In this document: piece after piece, positions 52,063 through 61,340 of the stretch
How positions within the stretch are numbered: the first letter of the stretch is position 1
Layout of the letters: the number at the start of each line of letters is the position of its first letter
Assembly: GCA_044221335.1 (NCBI GenBank)
Contig: JBGAPI010000001.1
Location: forward strand, 1 to 64,000
Length of the DNA: 64,000 nucleotides
Reading direction: 5' to 3'
From: JBGAPI01 sp044221335
Lineage (GTDB): Bacteria; Pseudomonadota; Gammaproteobacteria; Xanthomonadales; Ahniellaceae
Translations under genes and position numbers: made by a program
The notes under the pieces: generated by a model
What the model was told of the DNA's origin: nothing
The model's database searches: none
The model's input: only the letters and a program-made list of their open reading frames with translations

Positions 52063-52466
52063 GCGTTCATTTCCGGTTCGTTGTCGAGGACGGTTGCTGG
52101 ATCGGCCGGCAACGACCGGCGGCCCCAGAACCACAGCAGCAGCGTCGGAGCCCGCAGTCCGATGTAGAAATTGGCGATGGCGGCGATCGGGGTGGTGATG
52201 CCGACGAAATCGCGTCCGCGCGCATCGAGAAAGATCGCCGGGAATGGGCAGCCGATCACCGTGGCAACGTTCTGGCCGCCGACCGGCAGCACTGCGAACA
52301 CCGCCACGACGCCGAGCGGCAGGCCCAGCAGGGACGCGCGGCGGAAACAGCACAGCCATGCCCGGGAGACCTGCAATCCCTGCGCGCGCAGGAGGTTGTC
52401 GCGCTGGCAGCGCCACTCGAGCGCCAGCAGCAGCAGACCGCAGAGCGCGATCCACGCGATCCGCAT
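52059..52466 (-). CDS. Small membrane protein next to urate oxidase
   Basis: 135 aa. The N-terminus MRIAWIALCGLLLLALEWRC and two further hydrophobic segments suggest three membrane passes. It starts directly at the end of puuD (no spacing) and overlaps the next gene by four bases. No family is recognised; it may support the membrane urate-oxidising complex. Confidence 0.75.
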   Translation of the reverse strand: MRIAWIALCGLLLLALEWRCQRDNLLRAQGLQVSRAWLCCFRRASLLGLPLGVVAVFAVLPVGGQNVATVIGCPFPAIFLDARGRDFVGITTPIAAIANFYIGLRAPTLLLWFWGRRSLPADPATVLDNEPEMNA

Positions 52467-53699
52467 TCAGTGTGCGGCCTCCGTCCGAGGTGCCGCGGCT
52501 GCCCAAGCGACGAACATCGCGCGGTCCTCGTCCGACAGCTTCGTGAGGTTGCCCGGGGGCATCACCTTCAGGCGAAGCTGGCGCGCGATCCCGGCGCGGT
52601 GCGCCTCGATCTCGGCGACGGTGTCGAAGCGGACGCCGTTCGGCGCGCTCGGCATCAGGCTCGGATGCGCGCCGTGGCACTGCACGCAGTGGCGGCCGGC
52701 GATCTCCAGTGCCGCAGCGCCGTCGATCGCAGGGACGGCCGCAGGCGGCGCTGCGGTGGTGGCCGTCGGGGTCGCGGGTGCGGACGAAGGAGAGGGCGCA
52801 GACTCGCGTGGCGCCAAGCTCGCCAGCGTTCCGACCAGCAGGACCCCGCCGGTGGCCAGCAGCCCCCAGGCGCGCTGCCCGGAATGCCAGACCACGAAGA
52901 ACTGCCGGATCGCCGCTGCCGCCGCGAACAGCACAAGAAGCACCAGCCAGCGCTGCTCCGCCGCCCAGACCGGCGCGAAGTGGGTCGACAGCATCGCGAA
53001 CACCACCGGCAGCGTGAAGTAGGTGTTGTGCACCGAGCGCTGCTTGCCGCGGCGGCCGGGCAGCGGATCCGGTGTCAGGCCCTGACGCAGCTCGGCGACC
53101 ATCCGCCGCTGACCCGGGATGATCACGAAGAACACGTTGGCCGACATCACCGTCGCCAGGGCCGCGCCGGTGAGCAGGAAGGCGGCGCGACCGGCGAAGA
53201 GATGGGTCGCGGCGTAGGCGACCGCGGCCACCAGCAGCGCCACCGCGACGCCGAGCACGCGATCGCGGAATCCGACGAGACGGCAGATCAGGTCGTAGCC
53301 GAGCCAGGTCGCGACCAGCAATCCCAGCGCCGCGAGGATCGCCGTCTGATTGTCGAGTGCCGCCACTGCCGGGTCGATCAGCCAGGCGCCGGGGGCACTG
53401 AAGTAGAGGAAGCACAGCAGCGCGAAGCCCGACATCCAGGTCGTGTAGGACTTCCACATCGACCAGTGCAGCTCCGCCGGCAGCTCCGCGGGCGCGACCG
53501 CGAACTTCTGCTTCCGGTAGAAGCCGCCGCCATGCACCGACCAGCTCTCGCCGCCGACCCCGGCGGCACCGTCCGCCGGCGGCTTGAGGCCGCGGTCGAG
53601 CGCGACGAAGTAGAAGGACTCGCCGATCCAGGCGATCGCGGCGACGACGTGCAGCCAGCGCAGGAGAAATGTCGAGGCGTCGAGCCAGAAGGCTTGCAT
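52467..53699 (-). CDS. puuD: Membrane urate hydroxylase (PuuD) with C-terminal cytochrome c
   Basis: 410 aa. About eight membrane segments (WLHVVAAIAWIGESFYFVALDRGL, VSANVFFVII-type sequence, SVHNTYFTLPVVFAMLSTHF) form the DUF989/PuuD domain. This is followed by a cytochrome c domain with CVQCH near residue 337 and a Met ligand candidate (MPPGNLTKL). PuuD oxidises urate to 5-hydroxyisourate, passing electrons to the cytochrome. The neighbouring convergent genes alc and allA act later in the same pathway. Confidence 0.93.
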   Translation of the reverse strand: MQAFWLDASTFLLRWLHVVAAIAWIGESFYFVALDRGLKPPADGAAGVGGESWSVHGGGFYRKQKFAVAPAELPAELHWSMWKSYTTWMSGFALLCFLYFSAPGAWLIDPAVAALDNQTAILAALGLLVATWLGYDLICRLVGFRDRVLGVAVALLVAAVAYAATHLFAGRAAFLLTGAALATVMSANVFFVIIPGQRRMVAELRQGLTPDPLPGRRGKQRSVHNTYFTLPVVFAMLSTHFAPVWAAEQRWLVLLVLFAAAAAIRQFFVVWHSGQRAWGLLATGGVLLVGTLASLAPRESAPSPSSAPATPTATTAAPPAAVPAIDGAAALEIAGRHCVQCHGAHPSLMPSAPNGVRFDTVAEIEAHRAGIARQLRLKVMPPGNLTKLSDEDRAMFVAWAAAAPRTEAAH

Positions 53700-53864
53700 G
53701 GGCGGATCGGCGGTCGTGGGCTGCCGATTGTGCGGGGCGCTTCGCCGTCCACGCAAACCCGTTCCGGCGCGCTCGCCGGTGCAATGGCGCCCGGACACGA
53801 CCCAATTCGCACGCCGGCGCAGGGCCGTCGGGAGCGATGCTCGCTGCCGACCCGGAGCATCGCC

Positions 53865-55379
53865 ATGGCCAGACGGAAGACCCTCACCCTCGCGACCCTC
53901 GCCGTGTTCGGCCTCGGGATCGCCCTGCGCGGCCACGGCGGCACTCCGCGCGACCGCCTCGTCGAAGCCGCCGCCGCCGGCGATCATCTCGCGGAGCTGG
54001 AGCTCGGACAGGCCTATCTCGATGGCGCCGGCGTCGCGGCGGACACCGACCGCGGCGTCGCGCTGCTCGAGCGCGCGGCGGCGGCCGACCTGCCGGTCGC
54101 GCACTACCGGCTGGCGCGGCAGGCGGAGTCCAGTCCGCCGAGCCTCGCCCGCCGCGAAAAGCTGCTGCGCCACTACCGGCGCGCGGCGGAACTCGGCCAC
54201 ACCACCGCCCAGGCGCGCCTTGGCGAGCTGGTGCTCGAACGCGCGGACGACGCGCGCTACGACAGCGACGATCGCGCCCGGCTGCGCATCCAGGCGGAGG
54301 CGCTGCTGACCCACGCCGCCGATGCCGGCAACGGCTACGCCGAACTGCGTCTCGCCGAGCTGAGTCGCGACGGCGCCTTCGGCGAACGCGACCCGGCTCG
54401 CGCGCTCGACTACTTCCGGCGCGCCGAGCGGCATGGCCAGCCGCGCGCCGCATGGGTGCTGGCACGCCAGGACCTCGACGGATCCGGCAGCGACCCGGAT
54501 GCCGCAGCGGGCATCCGCCATCTCGCCCGCGCGGCCGATGGCGGCGAGTCGCGGGCGAGCGTCGAGCTGGTGCGGCGCTATCTCGACGGCGACCGGCTGC
54601 CGCACGACCCGGACAAGGCGCGCGCGTGGCTCGCCCTTGCCGAGCGCCAGGGCGCCGCCGGTACCGACGCCCTGCGGCAGCGGCTCGATGCCCTCGATGT
54701 CGGGCCGCCCGCGGCCCCAGCGACGGCCGTCGATCCGGTCTCTGCGCCGGCGGTCACCCTCGAGGCGACCACCGTCGCGGCGTCGTCGCGCATCCCGGTC
54801 CGCAGGAATCCACCCGCGGGGAATTCGACCTGCCCCCCATCAACCGCCGGCGACGACCTGCGGAGCGTGCCACGACTCGAGGCGCAGATCCGGCAGCTCG
54901 AGCAGCAGGCAGCGGACCGCGACGTCGAACGCCGACGCCTGGGCGAACGCCTCGCCGACGCCGAGGCGCGGATCGCCACGCTGATCGCCGCGCTCGGCGA
55001 GCCGGTGGCCGAGCGTGGCCACGGCCTCGCCGCGCTGCGACGGCAGGACTACGACGATGCGCTCGCCCACCTGCGTCGCGCCGCCGCTGGCGACGACGCC
55101 GTGGCGCTCGCCAGTCTCGGGATCCTCTTGCTGCGCGGCCGCGGCCTCCCGGCCGATCCGCCGCGCGCGATCGACCTGCTCGTCCGCGCCGCCGGGCTCG
55201 GCGACCCGCTGGCCGCCCGGAATCTTGCCTTCGTCTACCGCCATGGCATGGGCGTTCCCGCCGATGCCGCCGTCGCGGAACAGTGGCTCGCGCTTGCCGC
55301 CGAGCGCGGCGACGGCGACGCGTTCCGGCTACTGGCCACCGCGCCCGGCGGCGCCGCCGCGAACGTTCTCGCGCGCTGA
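53865..55379 (+). CDS. Sel1-repeat secreted protein
   Basis: 504 aa. A hydrophobic N-terminus (LTLATLAVFGLGIAL) is followed by Sel1-type repeats (AELELGQAYLDGAGVAADTDRGVALLERAAAADLPVAHYRLA and others). A coiled-coil stretch (LEAQIRQLEQQAADRDVERRRLGERLADAEARIATLI) and further Sel1 units follow. It is likely a periplasmic scaffold. It is 31 bases upstream of the TraD gene, possibly co-transcribed. Upstream GGAG supports the ATG. Confidence 0.85.
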   Translation: MARRKTLTLATLAVFGLGIALRGHGGTPRDRLVEAAAAGDHLAELELGQAYLDGAGVAADTDRGVALLERAAAADLPVAHYRLARQAESSPPSLARREKLLRHYRRAAELGHTTAQARLGELVLERADDARYDSDDRARLRIQAEALLTHAADAGNGYAELRLAELSRDGAFGERDPARALDYFRRAERHGQPRAAWVLARQDLDGSGSDPDAAAGIRHLARAADGGESRASVELVRRYLDGDRLPHDPDKARAWLALAERQGAAGTDALRQRLDALDVGPPAAPATAVDPVSAPAVTLEATTVAASSRIPVRRNPPAGNSTCPPSTAGDDLRSVPRLEAQIRQLEQQAADRDVERRRLGERLADAEARIATLIAALGEPVAERGHGLAALRRQDYDDALAHLRRAAAGDDAVALASLGILLLRGRGLPADPPRAIDLLVRAAGLGDPLAARNLAFVYRHGMGVPADAAVAEQWLALAAERGDGDAFRLLATAPGGAAANVLAR

Positions 55380-55409
55380 GGCGGATCAACCCACGACCGG
55401 CCGGACCCG

Positions 55410-57257
55410 ATGCGCGATCGCCTGGACTCTCCGTTTCGCCCGCCCTACGAACTCGGCGCCGCCGTGGGCTGGGCGCTGGCGGTCCCGGTGCTGCTGGGGT
55501 TCGCCCAGCGCTCGCCTCTGCCCCACCTGCCTTTTGCCGCCTTCGCGGCCGCGAGCCTCGTACTCGCCGTGCATCGACTCGCGGCCGGAATTCGCGTGCT
55601 CGCCCGGCGGGCGCGACTGACGGGGACCGGCGCGACCGCGATCGACCTGGCCGAGCTCGCCGGAAAGGCCGCCGCGCGGCCCGATGCCGTCTGGCTCGGC
55701 CGCGGCTTCGACTGGACCCAGCGCGAGTCCCAGCTCGCCCACCTGCTGCTGCGAACCGCCCCCGACGTCGCGACGCCGGTTGCGAACGACGCGCTCGGCC
55801 AGCGCTGGATCCACGGCCTCGGTGCCCGCGAATCCGACCTCTACGTCCCGCGGCAGCACCTGGCCGGCCACAGTCTCCTGATCGGAACGACCGGCGCCGG
55901 CAAGACACGGCTCGCCGACCTCCTGATTGCCCAGGCGATCCTCGCGGGCGAGGCGGTGATCGTGTTCGATCCGAAGGGCGACCCCGAACTGGCGGCGTCG
56001 ATGCGACGCTGCTGCGTCGCGCAGGGCAAGCCGGAGCGCTTCGTCTACTTCCATGCGGGATTGCCACGGGCCTCGGTCCGGATCGACCCGCTGCGCCACT
56101 ACGCCCGCCCGGGCGATCTCGCGGCGCGGATCGCAAGCCTGCTGCCGACCGGGCACGGTGGCGAGGTCTTCGCCGGCTTCGCCCAGATGACGCTCGACGC
56201 CCACGTCCAGGCGCTGCTGTTCGTCGGCGAGCCGCCGAGTCTCGTCGCGCTGGCCCGCAGCCTCGACGACGGCGGCGACGCGCTGCTCCTGCGTTGCCTG
56301 ACCCGCTGCCTCGAACGCGGCCTGCCGCAGTTCGCCGCCCGTGTCGAACCTTACCGGCGCGCCATCGCGAACAGCCGCGAGTCGCGTTCCCGCGCCAGCG
56401 ACGAGCTGCTCGCCTGCCTGCGCCTTTATGCCGACGCCGTCGCGCAGCAGCCGGCGCTGGCCGCGCCCGCGATCGACGCGCTGCTGGCGCGACGGGAGCA
56501 CGACCGCGCCCATGCCGGCAAGATGCTTGCTTCGCTGGCGCCGGTACTGGCGGCGCTGGCGGGCGGCGAGCTCGGCCCGCTGCTGTCGCCAGGAGCCGAC
56601 GATGACGACCCGCGCGCGGCGGCCGACTTCGCCACCATGATCGGCGAGCGCCGGGTCTGCTACCTCGGGCTCGATGCGCTGTCCGACCCGCGGCTGGCAC
56701 GCCACCTCGGTGCCCTGCTGATGGCCGACCTCGTCGCCCTCGCCGGTGCCCGCTACAACCGCGGCGAGGTCGACGTGCCGATCCAGCTGTTCGTCGACGA
56801 GGCCGCCGAGTGTTGCGGCTCCGAGCCCTTCATCCAGCTGCTCAACAAGGGGCGTGGCAGCGGCTTCGCGATCACCCTGATGACGCAGACCTTCGCCGAC
56901 TTCGCGGCCCGCCTCGGTTCGGTCGATCGCGCCCGCCAGGTGCTGGCCAACGTCAACAACCTGCTGGCGCTTAGGCTGCGCGACGGACAGTCGCAGCAGT
57001 ACCTGGCCGAACTGTTGCCGACGGCGGTGGTGCGCTCCGTGCAGCACGCCCACGGCGCGACTGCGCCGGGCGATCGGCCGTTGTTCTTCGCGGGCTCGAG
57101 CGCCGAGGTCCTGGACGAACAGGAGGTGCCTGCACTGAACCCGCAAATCTTCGGTGCGCTTCCGAATCTGGAGTATGTTGGACTGGTCAGCGCCGGCCGC
57201 CTGATCAAGGGCCGGTTTCCGATCCTGCAGCATGGAACTGCCCCCGTCCGAGCATGA
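55410..57257 (+). CDS. traD: TraD-type conjugative coupling ATPase (SXT/ICE subfamily)
   Basis: 615 aa. Two N-terminal membrane segments (about 20-60) are followed by WLGRGFDWTQRESQLAHLLL, typical of ICE TraD proteins. Walker A is GTTGAGKT (about 159-166), with VIVFDPKGDPEL next. A late Walker-B-like LFVDEAAECCG and TQTFADFAARLGS complete the motor. It would pump DNA to a type IV secretion channel. No relaxase gene is seen beside it; a Sel1 gene stands upstream instead. Its stop overlaps the next start. Confidence 0.92.
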   Translation: MRDRLDSPFRPPYELGAAVGWALAVPVLLGFAQRSPLPHLPFAAFAAASLVLAVHRLAAGIRVLARRARLTGTGATAIDLAELAGKAAARPDAVWLGRGFDWTQRESQLAHLLLRTAPDVATPVANDALGQRWIHGLGARESDLYVPRQHLAGHSLLIGTTGAGKTRLADLLIAQAILAGEAVIVFDPKGDPELAASMRRCCVAQGKPERFVYFHAGLPRASVRIDPLRHYARPGDLAARIASLLPTGHGGEVFAGFAQMTLDAHVQALLFVGEPPSLVALARSLDDGGDALLLRCLTRCLERGLPQFAARVEPYRRAIANSRESRSRASDELLACLRLYADAVAQQPALAAPAIDALLARREHDRAHAGKMLASLAPVLAALAGGELGPLLSPGADDDDPRAAADFATMIGERRVCYLGLDALSDPRLARHLGALLMADLVALAGARYNRGEVDVPIQLFVDEAAECCGSEPFIQLLNKGRGSGFAITLMTQTFADFAARLGSVDRARQVLANVNNLLALRLRDGQSQQYLAELLPTAVVRSVQHAHGATAPGDRPLFFAGSSAEVLDEQEVPALNPQIFGALPNLEYVGLVSAGRLIKGRFPILQHGTAPVRA

Positions 57258-57820
57258 CCGCGTCCTCTCCCGTTCCCCGCCATCGCGGCGGCGCCCTCAG
57301 CGGAAGGCAACTGCTGGAACGCGCCGTGCTGGCCGTCGGAGCGCGTCCGGTGGCACGCCAGGCGTTCCTGCGCTGGCCGCTGGCGCGGGCGCTGCTCGAA
57401 CGCGCCGCGTGGTACGTCAGCGACCGCGTGCGGATCGGTGATCATCGGCGACCGCAGGACGCGGCGCCGCTGCTGCACCTGCTGGTGCGCGACGCCTTCG
57501 ACGGGTACATGCGTGCGGCGTCCAGCGATCCCGACCGCGGACTGTCCGCCCTGCTCGCAGGATTCTTCAAGGCGCTGCCCTGCCTCGTCGAGGTCGAGGT
57601 GCGGGGCGCGGACGGCCGTCTCTGGGATCCGCTCGCAGGCCAGCCGCTCGGAGAGTTCCTCGGCCTGCACGCTCCGGTGACGATGCGCTACGACCGCGTC
57701 GACGAGCGCCACGGCCTCGTCCACCCGAAGACCTTCCGCACCCAGATGGCGTGGTTCCTGGCGCGACCGGAGGAACTGGCGCAATTGCATCCCCTGCTCC
57801 CGGCGATCGTCGATCCCTAG
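57254..57820 (+). CDS. Hypothetical protein coupled to TraD
   Basis: 188 aa, starting at an ATGA overlap with traD. It is mostly helical and rich in Leu/Arg, with no membrane segment or recognised motif; LLHLLVRDAFDGYMRA and HPKTFRTQMAWFLARPEEL are the most distinctive stretches. Its position implies a role in the conjugation module. Confidence 0.75.
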   Translation: MTASSPVPRHRGGALSGRQLLERAVLAVGARPVARQAFLRWPLARALLERAAWYVSDRVRIGDHRRPQDAAPLLHLLVRDAFDGYMRAASSDPDRGLSALLAGFFKALPCLVEVEVRGADGRLWDPLAGQPLGEFLGLHAPVTMRYDRVDERHGLVHPKTFRTQMAWFLARPEELAQLHPLLPAIVDP

Positions 57821-57822
57821 GG

Positions 57823-57860
57823 AGGGCGGGAATTCGCGCGCGCCGACCACCTCCCGCCCT
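57823..57860. terminator. Inverted repeat after the TraD-coupled gene
   Basis: AGGGCGGGA pairs with TCCCGCCCT (9 bp) around a 20-base loop, three bases after the stop codon. There is no T-run, so it may act as an mRNA-stabilising or factor-dependent terminator hairpin. The 257-base gap to the next gene has no other recognised feature. Confidence 0.6.
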
Positions 57861-58077
57861 GATGCGTCGTCCCGCCCCGGAGAAACCCAGGCCGCGACAG
57901 GAGCCCGCTGCCGGTCGATGCTGAGCGGGCCGCCGGACCCGGCTCAAGACCCGATCATCCCAGGCCACCTGGGCACCGCGTCGCAGCGCCGCGAAATCGG
58001 ACCCGCAGCGCGGACGCGTCCGTCCGACAGCCGGGGCGGTCACTACCGCCGGACCATTCCAGGAGGATCCCCATCCC

Positions 58078-58713
58078 ATGTCCGCAGCGCCTGGCAGGAA
58101 GATCCTCGCGATGATCGCCGTGGCCTGGCTCCTGTTGTTCACCGTTCTGGCGCGCGAGGACTGGGTGGCCCGCGCGATCGAGACCGAACGCGGCGACGCC
58201 GAGCGCGTCCTCGGGGTTCCGCTCACCGACGCGGTCCGCCGGCGCGGCCAGCGCTGGTTCGACGCCGTGCTGGTCGACAGCGGCGTGCTGGCCGGCTGCT
58301 ATGCGCTGTTCACGGTCCCGGCGGACGAGCGCGCCCGCGATTCCGATTTCGGAGCGGCAGTGCCGTGGTTCGACGCTTGGTTCGAGCGCCGGCTCGCCGC
58401 GCTGTTCGCGCTCGCGGAGCAGGCCTTCCTGCGCGCCTCGTTCGCGCTGCTTTGGCTACCCCACGGCCTCCTGCTTGCGCTGCCCTGCACGCTCGACGGG
58501 TTGATGCGACGACAGATCCGGCGGTCGAACTTCGACTACTGCTCGCCGCTCGTCTACCGCGGCGGCATCGCCATGCTGGAATGGTTGGGGATGGCGCTGC
58601 TGCTGTCGCTGTTCGTGCCGTGGGCGCTGCCGCTCTGGTCGGTGCCGGCGCTGCTGATCTTGTCGGCGATCGGCTGCGGCGCGATCGCCGCGAACGTGCA
58701 GAAGGAGCTCTAG
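58078..58713 (+). CDS. DUF4400-like conjugation-associated membrane protein
   Basis: 211 aa, about four membrane segments (ILAMIAVAWLLLFTVLA, ASFALLWLPHGLLLALPCTL, WLGMALLLSLFVPWALPLW, ALLILSAIGCGAIAANVQKEL). The motif RRQIRRSNFDYCSPLVYRGG is characteristic of DUF4400 proteins encoded after traD in SXT/ICE elements. AGGAGG precedes the ATG by 11 bases. It probably assembles with the coupling protein in the inner membrane. Confidence 0.85.
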   Translation: MSAAPGRKILAMIAVAWLLLFTVLAREDWVARAIETERGDAERVLGVPLTDAVRRRGQRWFDAVLVDSGVLAGCYALFTVPADERARDSDFGAAVPWFDAWFERRLAALFALAEQAFLRASFALLWLPHGLLLALPCTLDGLMRRQIRRSNFDYCSPLVYRGGIAMLEWLGMALLLSLFVPWALPLWSVPALLILSAIGCGAIAANVQKEL

Positions 58714-58868
58714 TGGACTTTCGCGGGCGCCGGCCGCCGCGGGGGCGCGGCGCACGACGGGAAAATTCGGTGTCCGGCACCGGGATTTCGCACCGCTGCA
58801 TCGATCGACGGCATCGCACACTGCTCTCCACCCGCGATCGGCCGGGTGGCCCGAAGGAGCAGCACGAC

Positions 58869-59555
58869 ATGGACGTCTCTTCTCCCCTCCCGACCGCGGG
58901 CACCGATGTCGCCGACGGCGGCGCCGGGGGCGGCCTCCGCGCCACCCTCCCCGCCGACGTCGGCCCCGCGAAGGCGCGCCGCTGGAACGCCAGCCAGTTT
59001 GTCCCGCCGGGTACGGCGCCGGTGCTGCATCGCGACCTCGTGCTGCGAACGGGCGAGGCGCAGAAGGATTTCCTCTATTGCTTCCACCGGGCGCAGCTGG
59101 CGCTGTGGTGCATCGAGGTGAAGATCCCGCGGATCGGCAGCGAGGCCGTCGCACGGCGTCTCGGTGCCGAAGTGGCCACGCGGATCGACGCGACCGCGGT
59201 CGAGCTCGAGCGCGAATGCGAGCGGCTCACCGCGCTGATGAGCGATCGCGGCGCGGCGATCAGCCTCGACTACGTGCGCGCCCCGCTCCGGATCGAACGG
59301 CTCCCGCACTACACCCGCCAGGCCCTGGCGATCAGCGCGCTGTTCCTGAAACTCGACGAGACCTGCGACCTGCTGCACCAGTCCTGGTTCCTCGGCCGCT
59401 GCCCGACACGGGAACTGAAGGTCTCCTTGCGCCACTGCCGCGACCGCGTGCTCGCGGCCTGTCGAGCGATCCACCTCACCTACGTCGATGCCAAGCGTGA
59501 GCTGCGACCGGACGGGACCACCCGGACGTCGGCGCCGGCAGTGCGCGTTGCCTGA
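58869..59555 (+). CDS. ICE protein, possibly AcaB/PFL_4669 family (PF08900)
   Basis: 228 aa. The body, with ARRWNASQFVPPGTAPVLHRDLVLRTGEAQKDFLYCFHRAQLALWCIEVKIPRIG and a helical C-terminus SALFLKLDETCDLLHQSWFLG, is compatible with the PFL_4669/AcaB (former DUF1845) proteins of integrative conjugative elements. The match is from memory and only moderate. AcaB is a regulator of conjugation genes. GAAGGAG precedes the ATG. Confidence 0.65.
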   Translation: MDVSSPLPTAGTDVADGGAGGGLRATLPADVGPAKARRWNASQFVPPGTAPVLHRDLVLRTGEAQKDFLYCFHRAQLALWCIEVKIPRIGSEAVARRLGAEVATRIDATAVELERECERLTALMSDRGAAISLDYVRAPLRIERLPHYTRQALAISALFLKLDETCDLLHQSWFLGRCPTRELKVSLRHCRDRVLAACRAIHLTYVDAKRELRPDGTTRTSAPAVRVA

Positions 59556-59646
59556 GGCGCCAGGACCTGCATCGCGGCATCGCGCCCGAACGGACGCGTT
59601 GATCGGAGGACTGCGAGCCGAGCGCGAGGCTCGTCTTTGCGGCCGA

Positions 59647-59910
59647 CTAGCCGCCGACCGTGCCCTGGAGCACGCCGCTCGGCGTGTTGACGGAGCAGGC
59701 GGAGCCCAGCATCTGCGGCGACGACAGCCGGAAGCGGCCCGCCGCGGTGTCGCAGTACTCGCCCAGCTGCTGGATCTTCGGCTTGCCGCTGCCGTCGGGC
59801 ATGGCTTCCTTGGAGCTGGAATTCTGCGGCGGCTGCCTGTGCGATTTCGCATCGACGGCGCCGATCGCCAGGATCAGCGACAGGGCGAGGACGACTCTGC
59901 GGATATTCAT
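59647..59910 (-). CDS. Small secreted protein, unknown
   Basis: 87 aa. A signal peptide (MNIRRVVLALSLILAIGAVDA) is followed by a Pro/Ser-rich segment and two cysteines (EYCDT, GSACS) that could form a disulfide. GGAA precedes the ATG. No family is recognised. Confidence 0.72.
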   Translation of the reverse strand: MNIRRVVLALSLILAIGAVDAKSHRQPPQNSSSKEAMPDGSGKPKIQQLGEYCDTAAGRFRLSSPQMLGSACSVNTPSGVLQGTVGG

Positions 59911-60074
59911 GGCGTTTTCCATAGGCGTTGATCCGACGTCATCGCCAACGGAGAGTCTGACGCATTCCGCGGGCTCGGGCCATCGACCACCGGCCGATCA
60001 GAACCACCCACGCCGCGAGCGACCGATGCCGGGTCGCGCTCCGGCATCGCAGCGATTCGTGCCCGTGATCGTGG

Positions 60075-60437
60075 CTACTTCTTGGGCGTTTCGCGACCGG
60101 AGTCGGCAAAGATCGTGATGTAGCGGTTCTCGCAGTCCGTGGACTCGACGTGCCAGCTCTCCTCGCCATCGACCAGGAAGATCTGATAGTTGCAGCTCGG
60201 CAGTTCGACGACCGCGCTCTCGCCATCCTTGATGCTGCCGAACGGCGTGCCACCGCTGCTGCTCTGGTGGACCTTGCCGTCGCTGAACAGGAAACCGGTG
60301 ACGTTGTGGCCGGTCTGGTTGTTGACGCTGACCGAGTTCTTGGCGTGTGCGGCGCTGGACAGCATCAGGCCCGCTCCGGCGCAGACGGTGATCCCCAGGG
60401 CGAGCAGCGCAGGACGGATCGAGGCGACAACGAACAT
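60075..60437 (-). CDS. Small secreted protein, paralogue A
   Basis: 120 aa. Signal peptide MFVVASIRPALLALGITVCAGAGLMLSSAAHA. The mature part (VNNQTGHNVTGFLFSDGKVHQS...ESAVVELPSCNYQIFLVDGEESWHVESTDCENRYITIF) aligns with the protein at 60749-61105, including the two cysteines. No known family is recognised; the predicted fold is a small beta domain with one disulfide. AGAGGG precedes the ATG. Confidence 0.82.
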   Translation of the reverse strand: MFVVASIRPALLALGITVCAGAGLMLSSAAHAKNSVSVNNQTGHNVTGFLFSDGKVHQSSSGGTPFGSIKDGESAVVELPSCNYQIFLVDGEESWHVESTDCENRYITIFADSGRETPKK

Positions 60438-60748
60438 GATGAAACCCTCTTCGAATTGCCCCCTGATCGACGGCGAGGGCACACCGTGCCGGGAGGACGC
60501 CGAGCCGGCCGCGAAGGCCCGGCGTGCGCGTGGCAGCGGCCGCTTCGGATCCGTCGCGGCGCACTGACCGTACGGGCCGGCTTCGCTCGAAGCCGACCCC
60601 TCCCATCCAGTCATGGTGCTCTGGCATGCCGTGCAGCGCAAGGTAACTCGTCGGCGACGAACGGCAATCCCGCTGGAACCTCCATCGCCGTCACAGTCTC
60701 ACGGACGGTGCGGCGGCGGGCCGCCGCAACCGGGATCTGGAGGGCCGC
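60438..60748. other. Intergenic region between the secreted paralogues
   Basis: This 311-base region holds the leader of paralogue A. It also has a small hairpin CGGCTTC-GCTC-GAAGCCG (60578-60595) and a GC palindrome (60713-60727) just beyond the stop codon of paralogue B. No gene and no T-run terminator were seen. Confidence 0.6.
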
Positions 60749-61105
60749 TCAACGGTGACCGTGGCCCGTATCGGACGTGAACGTGAGATCGGTCGAGTCG
60801 CAGTCGTGGTACTCGGCATGCCAGATGTCGTCCTGGTCGACCAGCAGGACCTCGAAGTCGCAGGTCGGGACGTCGGCCACCACGGACTCGCCGTTGACGA
60901 GGTGACCCGCCTGGATTCCGCCTTCGCCGCTGGTGTGGGTCTGACCGTCGGTGAACAGGAACACCACCACCTCGTGGCCGGTCTGGTTGTGGATGTTCAT
61001 CGCCGTCCCGGCCTCGGCCGGACTGGACAGCGACAAGGCCAGCGCGCCGATGGCGGCGAGGCCAACGGCGGACAGCGCGCGACGAATCGAAGCGGCAACG
61101 ACCAT
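60749..61105 (-). CDS. Small secreted protein, paralogue B
   Basis: 118 aa. Signal peptide MVVAASIRRALSAVGLAAIGALALSLSSPAEA resembles that of paralogue A. The mature part (IHNQTGHEVVVFLFTDGQTHTSGEGGIQAGHLVNGESVVADVPTCDFEVLLVDQDDIWHAEYHDCDS) matches it segment by segment, including both cysteines, and ends HGHR. The two genes are therefore a tandem duplication. GGGAGGGA precedes the ATG. Confidence 0.83.
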   Translation of the reverse strand: MVVAASIRRALSAVGLAAIGALALSLSSPAEAGTAMNIHNQTGHEVVVFLFTDGQTHTSGEGGIQAGHLVNGESVVADVPTCDFEVLLVDQDDIWHAEYHDCDSTDLTFTSDTGHGHR

Positions 61106-61340
61106 GGTGATTCCCTCCCGATGAAAGCGCGCCCCCAGGGCGGCGGCGGGGGCAATCCGCGGGGGAAACCCAGCGCTGAAAGCAGGAACTGCGCCGTCGC
61201 CGGCGCTGAGCCGGCCCCATCGATGTCGACCGCATCGACATCCTTCGGCCATGCCGTGACGGCGCTGCCCGGATCCCTCCCCGCGACGATGATGCGCCGT
61301 TCCGCGTCGCGACCGCAACGTCAGGCGATGTTCGCCGGGG

